Shown one piece after another: positions 1 to 5,277 of a stretch of 5,277 bases of DNA. The position numbers and the translations under genes were made by a program. The stretch is from NCBI GenBank assembly GCA_022776785.1, contig JALFHA010000343.1, positions 1 to 5,277 of the forward strand. The letters are read 5' to 3'. The notes beneath the pieces are model-generated. The model was not told where the DNA came from, did not search any database, and saw only the letters and a list, made by a program, of their open reading frames with translations. Positions within the stretch are counted from its first letter, which is position 1. Every line of letters starts with the position of its first letter. The DNA comes from Clostridiales bacterium. GTDB taxonomy: Bacteria > Bacillota > Clostridia > Christensenellales > Aristaeellaceae.

Positions 1-1744
1 GCAGCTGCGCATGGCTGCCCTTTTCCACGATGCGCCCCTGATCCATGACGACGATCTGGTCGGCATCCGGGTTGGTCGAAAGCCTGTGCGCGATGACGAT
101 GCTCGTGCGCCCCTTCATGATGCTGCGCATGGCGCTCTGAACCGCCTTCTCCGTGCGCGTATCGACGTTGGAGGTCGCCTCGTCGAGGATGAGGATGCGC
201 GGCTCTGCGACAAACGCCCGCGCAATGGCCAGCAGCTGCCGCTGTCCCTGGCTGATGTTCGCGCCAGAGGCGGTCAGCATGGTATCCATCCCCTGCGGCA
301 GACCGCTGAGCATCTCGCCGCACCGGCTCATGGAGACCGCATGCTCAAGCCTTTCCTGCGTCGCGCCGTCGCTGGCATAGGCCAGATTGGCGCGCACCGT
401 GTCGCTGAAGAGCACCGTATCCTGGAGCACAATAGCCACGCTTCTGCGCAGGCTCGAGCGCGCCACGTCCGCGATATTCTGCCCGTCGATGCGGATTTCG
501 CCGCTATCCACGTCGTAAAAGCGCATGAGCAGGTTCACGACGGTCGTTTTGCCGCTGCCCGTCGCGCCGACCAGCGCCACCGTGCGCCCGGAGGGCACGT
601 CCAGCGTGAAATCCCGCAGCACGGGATGGCCGGGCTCATAAGCGAAGTTTACATGGCGGAAGGAAACCGCCGCCTCGCCGTCGCCGAGACGCTCTCCCGC
701 AGGCTCCTCCGGCGGCTCGTCGAGCACGGCGAACACGCGCTCCGCGCCTGCCACGGCCGTCTGAAGCTGTCCATAAACCTGCGCAAGCTCGTTGATCGGC
801 CGGCTGAACTGCTTGGCGTAGACGATGAACGCCGAGATCACGCCGACGGAGATGAACCCCTTAACCGCAAAATACCCGCCGAAGGCTGCGATGATGACAA
901 AGCTGATGTTGCTGATGCAGTTCATCACCGGGCCCATGACGCCGCTGAAGACATCCGTGCGGATGCCCGCGCGCGTCAGCTCGTCGGAGGTTTTGCAGAA
1001 TTCCTCCGTGATGATGTCCTGATGGTTGTAGGCCACGACCGTGCGATAGCCGGCGATCATCTCCTCCACCGTGCCGTTGAGCTGGCCCATGAGCATCTGC
1101 CGCCTGCGCGAAAAGCGGCGCACATTGCCCGAGAGGATCTTCGTCGCCAGCAGCGTAAGCCCCACCGTCAGCAAGCTCAGCAGCGCCAGCTGCCAGCAGG
1201 TCAGGAGCATGACGGTCGCCGTGCCCACAATCGTCAGCACGCCCGAGAACAGCGAGGGCAGCGACTGGGAGACCGTCGTGGAGATGTTCTCAATGTCGTT
1301 TGTCATGCGGCTCATGACATCGCCATGGGAATGCGTGTCCAGATACCGCACGGGCAGATCGACAATATGCCCGAACAGCTCGGCGCGCATCCGTCTGACG
1401 ATCCGCTGGCTCAGCCGCGCGCTGAGCAGCCCCTGCGCAAGCTGGCTGAGGCTGTAGAGCATGTACGCCGCCAGCATCACGGCCAGCGCGGCGGACAGCC
1501 CTCCCGTCCGCACGCCCGCGATGATGTCGATGGCCCGGCTCTGCAGGCTGGGCGCGAGCACGCCGCAGAGCGTGCCCGCGATGACGACGGCCAGCATCGC
1601 GGCCACCATCGCCTTCTCCCGCGTGAAATAGGTCAGGATCCTGCGCAGGGTCTCGCCCGCGTTTTCGGCGTGCTCCACCTCCGCAAAGCGCGCGCCCCGG
1701 TTCATGCCGGGGATGTTGCGCTCAGCAAGCTTGCGGCCCGTCAT
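1..1744 (-). CDS. ABC exporter half-transporter, catalytically intact subunit (LmrD/BmrD/TM288-like), C-terminus cut by window edge
   Basis: Fused membrane domain plus ATPase subunit of a type IV (ABCB-like) exporter, expected in the cytoplasmic membrane paired with the subunit encoded just upstream. My translation gives 581 residues before the window ends; such proteins are usually about 590-630 aa, so only a short C-terminus is missing. A hydrophilic N-terminal extension (about residues 1-40) precedes likely membrane segments near 46-66, 83-102, 162-182, 185-204, 272-293 and 298-312. The ATPase domain shows A-loop Tyr369, Walker A GATGSGKT (393-400, Lys399), Q-loop Gln441, signature NISQGQRQ (496-503), Walker B LILDEATSNVD with Asp521 and catalytic Glu522, and switch His553. 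The signature reads ISQGQ instead of LSGGQ, as is typical of this subunit type in heterodimers. The start is the ATG at 1744, 6 nt after AGGAGG; the gene overlaps the upstream gene by 23 bp. The substrate cannot be read from sequence; drugs or lipids are the family norm. Confidence 0.96.
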   Translation of the reverse strand, partial: MTGRKLAERNIPGMNRGARFAEVEHAENAGETLRRILTYFTREKAMVAAMLAVVIAGTLCGVLAPSLQSRAIDIIAGVRTGGLSAALAVMLAAYMLYSLSQLAQGLLSARLSQRIVRRMRAELFGHIVDLPVRYLDTHSHGDVMSRMTNDIENISTTVSQSLPSLFSGVLTIVGTATVMLLTCWQLALLSLLTVGLTLLATKILSGNVRRFSRRRQMLMGQLNGTVEEMIAGYRTVVAYNHQDIITEEFCKTSDELTRAGIRTDVFSGVMGPVMNCISNISFVIIAAFGGYFAVKGFISVGVISAFIVYAKQFSRPINELAQVYGQLQTAVAGAERVFAVLDEPPEEPAGERLGDGEAAVSFRHVNFAYEPGHPVLRDFTLDVPSGRTVALVGATGSGKTTVVNLLMRFYDVDSGEIRIDGQNIADVARSSLRRSVAIVLQDTVLFSDTVRANLAYASDGATQERLEHAVSMSRCGEMLSGLPQGMDTMLTASGANISQGQRQLLAIARAFVAEPRILILDEATSNVDTRTEKAVQSAMRSIMKGRTSIVIAHRLSTNPDADQIVVMDQGRIVEKGSHAQL

Positions 1745-3473
1745 GCTGCTCCTCCTCTCCCATCTGCGAATCGACGATCTCCCGATAGGCGGCGCAGCCG
1801 GCAAGAAGCTGCTCGTGGCTGCCGCACGCCGCGATGCGCCCGTTTTCCAGCAGCACGATTCTGTCCGCCCGGCGCACTGTCGCGATGCGCTGCGCCACGA
1901 CGATCTTCGTGCTGTCCGGTGCGAGCCTTGCCAGCGCATCATAGAGCCTCGCCTCGGTCGCCAGGTCGAGCGCGCTGGTCGCGTCATCAAGAATCAGAAC
2001 CGGGGCACGGCGCACGAGCGCGCGCGCAATGGACAGGCGCTGCTTCTGCCCGCCGGAGAGGCTCATGCCGCGCTCCGCGACGGGCGTGTCGTATCCATCC
2101 GGCGTGCGAAGGATGAACTCCTCCGCCTGCGCGGCGGCCGCAGCCTGCTCAATCTCCTCGCGCTGCGCGCCCGGACGCCCCCACGCGATATTCTCGCCGA
2201 TGCTCTCGGTAAACAGCTCGCTCTTTTGCAGGGCAATGGCGATCTGCCCGCGCAGCGCCCGCTGGTCGTACTCGCGCACGTCCACGCCGTCCACGAGCAC
2301 AGCGCCCTCCGTCACGTCATACAGCCGCGGGATGAGGCGCACAAGCGTCGATTTGCCGCAGCCCGTCGCGCCCATGACAGCCACCGTCTCCCCCGGCTCA
2401 ATCGTCAGGCTGATGTGCTCAAGCACGCGCTTCTCGCTTCCGGGGTAGGCAAAGGAGACGTCCCTCAGCTCGATGCGCCCGCGCAGGGACTCTGTGTGCG
2501 CGCCGTCACGAAGCTCCGGCTCGCTGCCCAGCACCTCGCGCACGCGCTTCCACGAGGCCACGCCGCGGGAGATATTCTGAAAGAGCATCACCAGCATCAG
2601 GATGCCGCTCAGAAGCTGGGTGGTGTAGGTGATCGACGCCATGATGACGCCCGGCGTCGTCACGCCCGCCTGCACCAGCTGCGAGCCGGTCAAAAGGATC
2701 AGCGCCACAACGACGTTCATCAGCATGTTGACCGTCGGGTTCATGAAGGCAAAGAGCGTCAGCATGCTCAGCTGCGTGCCGGTCAGGGCGTCGTTCGCCT
2801 TGCCAAAGCGCGCCTTTTCATAGAGCTCCCGCACGCACGCCTTGATGACGCGGATGCCGGAGATGTCCTCCTGCATGATCGCGTTGATGCCGTCGAGCTG
2901 CACCTGAAGGCGCTCAAACATCGGGCCGGAGCGCAGCAGGCAGAAGGCCAGCACCGCCACAATCAGCGGAAATGCGGCGATCACAATCCGCCCGAACGCA
3001 GGATTGAGCCGGAGCATGAAGGCCATGCTGCCAAAGGTCAGCATCCCCGTGCGGATCATGCCGCGCACGAACAGGGACAGAAAGGTCTGCACCTGCGTGA
3101 TGTCGTTCGTCACGCGGGTGACGAGCGAGCCCGTGCCGAAGCGGTCCATCTGCGGGAAGGAAAACGCCATAATCCGCCGGAAGCAGTCCTTGCGGATGTC
3201 GTTACCGATGCTCTGCGAGGCCGTCTGCGTGCAGAGGTTGTTCATCGAGCCGCACAGGCCGCCGAAGATCACCAGCGCGATCATCTGAAGACCCAGCCTG
3301 AGAATGACCTCTATATTCCCCGCGCTGCCGTTTCCCGCGCCCAGCACACCCTCATCCACGATGCGGCTCATGAGCGTGGGCTGAATCAGATCCATGCTCA
3401 CCTCGCCGACCATGAAGGTGGCAGCCAGCAGCGCGAGCAGAATATACTTCTTTACATATTTCCACATGCTCAT
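1722..3473 (-). CDS. ABC exporter half-transporter, degenerate-site subunit (LmrC/BmrC/TM287-like)
   Basis: Complete 583-aa membrane-domain plus ATPase protein, the expected partner of the downstream half-transporter in a heterodimeric exporter. Likely membrane segments lie near residues 8-25, 56-77, 137-155, 160-180, 242-263 and 275-298. The ATPase domain has A-loop Tyr343, Walker A GATGCGKST (368-376, Lys374), Q-loop Gln416, canonical signature LSGGQ (472-476), and Walker B LILDDATSALD (Asp496). The catalytic Glu is replaced by Asp497 and the switch-loop His by Gln528 (VVAQRIATV). These two changes are known in the TM287/LmrC/BmrC subunit class, where this nucleotide site binds ATP but hydrolyses it poorly; its intact signature completes the active site of the partner. 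The frame stays open upstream to 3518, but I chose the ATG at 3473 because AGGAG lies 8 nt upstream and the ATGA overlap with the regulator's stop is a classic coupled junction. A second in-frame ATG two codons later is possible. Substrate unknown. Confidence 0.96.
   Translation of the reverse strand: MSMWKYVKKYILLALLAATFMVGEVSMDLIQPTLMSRIVDEGVLGAGNGSAGNIEVILRLGLQMIALVIFGGLCGSMNNLCTQTASQSIGNDIRKDCFRRIMAFSFPQMDRFGTGSLVTRVTNDITQVQTFLSLFVRGMIRTGMLTFGSMAFMLRLNPAFGRIVIAAFPLIVAVLAFCLLRSGPMFERLQVQLDGINAIMQEDISGIRVIKACVRELYEKARFGKANDALTGTQLSMLTLFAFMNPTVNMLMNVVVALILLTGSQLVQAGVTTPGVIMASITYTTQLLSGILMLVMLFQNISRGVASWKRVREVLGSEPELRDGAHTESLRGRIELRDVSFAYPGSEKRVLEHISLTIEPGETVAVMGATGCGKSTLVRLIPRLYDVTEGAVLVDGVDVREYDQRALRGQIAIALQKSELFTESIGENIAWGRPGAQREEIEQAAAAAQAEEFILRTPDGYDTPVAERGMSLSGGQKQRLSIARALVRRAPVLILDDATSALDLATEARLYDALARLAPDSTKIVVAQRIATVRRADRIVLLENGRIAACGSHEQLLAGCAAYREIVDSQMGEEEQHDGPQAC
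1751..1756 (-). promoter_or_regulatory. Ribosome binding site of the second exporter gene, inside the first
   Basis: AGGAGG on the minus strand, 6 nt upstream of the ATG at 1744. It lies in the run of three GAG codons (Glu573-Glu575) near the end of the first half-transporter, so one stretch serves both as coding sequence and as ribosome binding site. Confidence 0.85.
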
Positions 3474-3928
3474 TCCCTGCGCTCCTGCGCGCCTTCCCCT
3501 CTGTACAGTCTGTCCCACGATTCGTTGACCCGCTCAAGCAGCCCGAGCAGCGTCTCCTTCTCCTGCGCGCTCAGGCAGTCAAACATCCTCGCCTGCCGCG
3601 CCATGCGCCGCTGCATCGCTTCCTGCGCCTGCTCCTCTCCGGCGGGGGTGAGGCGGATGTCCGTCGTGCGCCTGTCGCCCGCGCTGGGGCTGCGGACGAT
3701 CAGCCCCGCCGCCTCCAGTTTCCCCAGCACCTCGCTCGCCGAGCCGGGCTGTATCCCCAGCTTCTCCGTGAGCGCGCTCTGCGTGATGACGCCGTGCTTG
3801 CGCAGGATGATGAGTATCCGCTTCTGGCTGCCCTTTCCCTCGGACACCGCGCGCAGCGTGTGCCCGATCTCCCTGAAATTGCAGACGAGACGGCTGCTGA
3901 CGTCAGCCTCTCCTTCCAATCCGTTCAT
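3470..3928 (-). CDS. MarR-family winged helix-turn-helix transcriptional regulator
   Basis: A 152-aa cytoplasmic DNA-binding protein of normal MarR length. The winged helix-turn-helix spans about residues 35-97: a helix-turn-helix with the recognition helix near 61-75, followed by a beta wing carrying the family's Asp-Arg-Arg motif (85-87) and the usual LTPAG ending (93-97). Helices at both ends (about 10-30 and 100-142) should form the dimer interface. It is the first gene of the operon and overlaps the first exporter gene by 4 bp, so by family precedent it probably represses this operon and is released by a ligand, perhaps a pump substrate. Two palindromes around the promoter are candidate binding sites. 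The frame extends to a TTG at 3946, but the ATG at 3928 is preferred because GGAGG sits 7 nt before it; the longer reading would put that site inside the coding sequence. It has two cysteines (16 and 118), with no clear evidence of redox sensing. The ligand is unknown. Confidence 0.95.
   Translation of the reverse strand: MNGLEGEADVSSRLVCNFREIGHTLRAVSEGKGSQKRILIILRKHGVITQSALTEKLGIQPGSASEVLGKLEAAGLIVRSPSAGDRRTTDIRLTPAGEEQAQEAMQRRMARQARMFDCLSAQEKETLLGLLERVNESWDRLYRGEGAQERRE
3482..3486 (-). promoter_or_regulatory. Ribosome binding site of the first exporter gene, inside the MarR gene
   Basis: AGGAG on the minus strand, 8 nt upstream of the ATG at 3473 and within the last codons of the regulator. 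It supports the ATG at 3473 over the upstream open frame, and fits re-initiation by ribosomes finishing the regulator. Confidence 0.8.
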
Positions 3929-3935
3929 CGTCGAT

Positions 3936-3940
3936 CCTCC
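3936..3940 (-). promoter_or_regulatory. Ribosome binding site of the MarR gene
   Basis: GGAGG on the minus strand, 7 nt upstream of the ATG at 3928. It decides the start: the upstream in-frame TTG at 3946 has no comparable site and would translate through this one. Confidence 0.85.
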
Positions 3941-3951
3941 GTTCAAATGTA

Positions 3952-3960
3952 AAGGTACCT
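3952..3960. promoter_or_regulatory. Candidate MarR operator 2 (at the predicted transcription start)
   Basis: AAGGTACCT, containing the perfect 8-bp palindrome AGGTACCT (3953-3960). It lies just downstream of the -10 box and covers the predicted start near 3958. Similarity to operator 1 continues past the core on the plus strand: from GGTACCT onward, 13 of 16 bases match, including GCA and TTT. The 40-bp centre-to-centre distance is close to four helical turns, so two dimers would sit on roughly the same DNA face. Confidence 0.7.
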
Positions 3961-3964
3961 ACGC

Positions 3965-3993
3965 AGTTTACACCGGGCGGCGGCAGCTTTCAA
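3965..3993 (-). promoter_or_regulatory. Predicted sigma-A promoter of the marR-exporter operon
   Basis: On the minus strand, -35 TTGAAA (3988-3993, 5 of 6 consensus bases) is separated by exactly 17 bp from -10 TAAACT (3965-3970, 4 of 6). Transcription would start near 3958, giving a leader of about 30 nt before the MarR ATG at 3928. The spacer is GC-rich. Both flanks carry the AGGTACCT palindrome, so bound repressor would block the -35 box and the start site together. Promoter strength is inferred only from consensus match. Confidence 0.75.
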
Positions 3994-4001
3994 GGTACCT
4001 T
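3992..4001. promoter_or_regulatory. Candidate MarR operator 1 (overlaps the -35 box)
   Basis: Perfect 10-bp palindrome AAGGTACCTT, sharing two bases with the -35 hexamer of the regulator-exporter operon. The same core AGGTACCT recurs 40 bp away on the other side of the promoter. MarR dimers usually bind palindromes overlapping their own promoters; that this regulator binds this site is an inference. Confidence 0.72.
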
Positions 4002-4155
4002 TGCAATTTGTTTTCAGACCGACTCAGCCCCGCGCAGGCGGCAAAAACGAATTCGCCCCGGAGAGGAATTGCATAAATCCGCCGCTGTTTCGCATCTTTT
4101 TTACACTGCCACGCCCTTTGTGAACGCTTATTTTGATTTTTTTGCAAATCCGGGG
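4002..4155. other. Divergent intergenic region without an evident gene
   Basis: Spacer between the two divergent transcription units. I see no convincing open reading frame, RNA gene, strong hairpin or terminator. It is less GC-rich than the flanking genes. A T-rich tract at about 4128-4149 lies directly upstream of the rightward promoter and could act as an UP-like element, which is a guess from composition and position only. Confidence 0.6.
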
Positions 4156-4184
4156 TTGTAATTCTCTGGATAATTCTGTATAAT
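4156..4184 (+). promoter_or_regulatory. Predicted strong sigma-A promoter of the substrate-binding protein gene
   Basis: -35 TTGTAA (4156-4161, 4 of 6) and a perfect -10 TATAAT (4179-4184) with a 17-bp spacer. The start would be near 4191, leaving a short leader of about 26 nt that contains the ribosome binding site. No operator-like AGGTACCT occurs near it, so control by the neighbouring MarR is not suggested. Confidence 0.82.
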
Positions 4185-4200
4185 GCTCCTATCCACTTTT

Positions 4201-4207
4201 AAGGAGG
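4201..4207 (+). promoter_or_regulatory. Ribosome binding site of the substrate-binding protein gene
   Basis: AAGGAGG, a near-perfect anti-16S complement, 9 nt upstream of the ATG at 4217. With the consensus -10 box it points to high expression, as expected of a binding protein made in excess over its permease. Confidence 0.88.
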
Positions 4208-4216
4208 CATACCCGG

Positions 4217-5277
4217 ATGAAAAAGATTCTTGCATTGGCTTTGGTTCTCGTGATGTCCCTCGCGGCTGTGACCGCGATGGCCGACACCGTGAAGATCGGC
4301 GTTTTCGAGCCGGCTTCCGGCGACAACGGCGCGGGCGGCAAGCAGGAAGTCATTGGCATTGAATATGCCAATTCTCTGGTTCCTACCGTTGAAATTGGCG
4401 GCAAGACCTACGACGTCGAGCTCGTCATCGTCGACAACCAGTCCGCGACGGACAAGGCCGTCTCCGCGGCTCAGGAGCTCGTCGAAGCCGGCGTGAGCAT
4501 CGTGCTCGGCTCCTACGGCTCCGGCGTGTCCATGGCGGGCGGCGAGGTCTTCGCCGAGGCGGAGATCCCGGCCATCGGCTGCTCCTGCACCAACCCGGGC
4601 GTCACGTCCCTGTGCGATTACTACTGGCGCGTCTGCTTCCTGGATCCGTTCCAGGGCACCGTCATGGCGAACTTCGCCATGGATGAGTTCGGCGCGAAGA
4701 CCGCCTACGTCCTCAGCCAGCTCGGCGACGACTACACCACCGGCCTTGCCACCTACTTCGCCAAGGCGTTTGAGCAGATGGGCGGCACCGTTATCAGCGA
4801 ACAGTTCACCGAGGGCACCTCGGACTACACCGCTTACCTGACCAACGCCACCAACGGCGGCGCGGACGTCATCTTCTGTCCGACCAGCACCACCGTGGCC
4901 TCCCTGCTCATCAATCAGGCGGCTTCCATGAACCTCTCCATCCCGCTGCTGGCCGGCGACACCTGGGAGTCCTCCGTCATCCTCGATGCAGCGAAGGGCA
5001 CCAACCTGACCGTCTGCATGTCCACCTTCTTTGACGAGAACGACGAGTCCTCCACCATCGCAGCGGAGTTCGTTCAGGGCTTCAAGGCTTGGCTCAACGC
5101 CAACCCCGACAAGCTGACGAACAATGGCGGCAACGACATCGTGGCTGCTGTTTCCGCGCTGGGCTACGATGCCTACATGGTCGCCATCGAGGCGATCAAG
5201 GCTGCGGACTCCGCCGTCGGCGCGGACATCGCGGCCGCCCTGCCCTCTGTGACCACCACCGGCGTAACCGGCTCTAT
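4217..5277 (+). CDS. Branched-chain amino-acid-type (LivJ/LivK-like) ABC substrate-binding protein, C-terminus cut by window edge
   Basis: Exported solute receptor of a Liv/HAAT-type ABC importer; 353 residues are visible out of the 370-400 usual for the family. A signal peptide covers residues 1-22: Lys2-Lys3, a hydrophobic core, then Ala-Met-Ala before Asp23, which fits signal peptidase I. There is no lipobox cysteine. The mature part follows the type I periplasmic-binding fold: an opening KIGVFEPASG (26-35), VLGSYGSG (96-103), and IPAIGCSCTNP (117-127), matching the family's segment that ends ATNP. RVCFLDPFQG (138-147) follows, then the second lobe from about 163 (YVLSQLGDDY) with LLAGDTWESS later. 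Codons end strongly in C or G (GGC, ACC, ATC, GTC), consistent with high expression. It is divergent from the efflux operon and is probably the first gene of an importer operon running off the right edge. Leucine-type amino acids are the family norm, but other amides or amino acids are equally possible. Confidence 0.93.
   Translation, partial: MKKILALALVLVMSLAAVTAMADTVKIGVFEPASGDNGAGGKQEVIGIEYANSLVPTVEIGGKTYDVELVIVDNQSATDKAVSAAQELVEAGVSIVLGSYGSGVSMAGGEVFAEAEIPAIGCSCTNPGVTSLCDYYWRVCFLDPFQGTVMANFAMDEFGAKTAYVLSQLGDDYTTGLATYFAKAFEQMGGTVISEQFTEGTSDYTAYLTNATNGGADVIFCPTSTTVASLLINQAASMNLSIPLLAGDTWESSVILDAAKGTNLTVCMSTFFDENDESSTIAAEFVQGFKAWLNANPDKLTNNGGNDIVAAVSALGYDAYMVAIEAIKAADSAVGADIAAALPSVTTTGVTGS

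Noticed and set aside
11..2116. A 701-codon open frame on the plus strand
   Set aside because: It lies antisense to the two exporter genes, its product is rich in Arg, His and Ala with no recognisable domain, and it lacks a convincing ribosome binding site. It is a GC-driven shadow of the minus-strand genes, whose ABC motifs are unmistakable.
3352..3537. A 61-codon minus-strand frame around the MarR-exporter junction
   Set aside because: It overlaps two well-supported genes in a different frame and encodes nothing recognisable.
1704..4076. A 790-codon open frame on the plus strand
   Set aside because: It runs antisense through the first exporter gene, the MarR gene and the operator region, and has low-complexity His/Arg/Ala-rich composition with no domain. 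It is best explained as another high-GC shadow.
4036..4088. GGCGG and CCGCC separated by about 35 nt as a possible stem
   Set aside because: The paired arm is only about five bases with a long loop, which is expected by chance in GC-rich DNA; it does not support an RNA element.
4128..4149. T-rich tract as a possible intrinsic terminator
   Set aside because: No GC-rich hairpin immediately precedes it, and no gene ends here; both flanking units read away from this region.
3953..4216. MarR control of the binding-protein gene through the shared intergenic region
   Set aside because: Both palindromes lie more than 150 bp from the rightward promoter and none occurs near it, so nothing in the sequence supports shared regulation.
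4189..4404. A 71-codon minus-strand frame opposite the start of the binding protein
   Set aside because: It is antisense to the signal peptide and first lobe of a clear gene and has no ribosome binding site or domain.

Overview
The window looks like part of a high-GC (roughly 60% by eye) chromosome, most likely of a Gram-positive member of the Bacillota (Clostridia-like). The reasons are the strong AGGAGG-type Shine-Dalgarno sequences, the sigma-A-like promoters, and a MarR regulator in an operon with a heterodimeric LmrCD/BmrCD-type ABC exporter, an arrangement common in that phylum. The taxonomic guess is an inference; no rRNA or other phylogenetic marker is present.

Left and centre, minus strand (3928 down to 1): a tightly packed three-gene operon read right to left. 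It encodes a MarR-family regulator (152 aa), a first ABC exporter half-transporter with a degenerate ATPase site (583 aa), and a second half-transporter with the intact catalytic residues (581 aa visible, cut by the left edge). The genes overlap by 4 and 23 bp, so translational coupling is likely. The two half-transporters carry complementary motif changes and should form one asymmetric heterodimeric multidrug/lipid-type exporter. The operon promoter (-35 TTGAAA, 17-bp spacer, -10 TAAACT) is flanked by two copies of a palindrome containing AGGTACCT, 40 bp centre to centre. One abuts and overlaps the -35 box and the other covers the predicted transcription start. This is a plausible autoregulatory MarR operator pair: repressor off, pump on.

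Intergenic region (3929-4216): it holds the divergent promoters of both units. The rightward one has a perfect TATAAT with a 17-bp spacer to TTGTAA, preceded by a T-rich tract. No RNA gene, terminator or mobile element is evident.

Right, plus strand (4217 to the edge): a leucine/branched-chain amino-acid-type (LivJ/LivK-like) periplasmic-binding-protein-fold substrate-binding protein, 353 residues visible and truncated at the right edge. It has a signal peptide that appears to end in a signal peptidase I site rather than a lipobox, which is unusual if the host is a monoderm. Its permease and ATPase genes are not in the window.

Nothing here looks like a wholly new system. The most useful signals are the paired operator architecture, the fully resolved asymmetric ATPase sites, and the non-lipoprotein, cysteine-containing binding protein.
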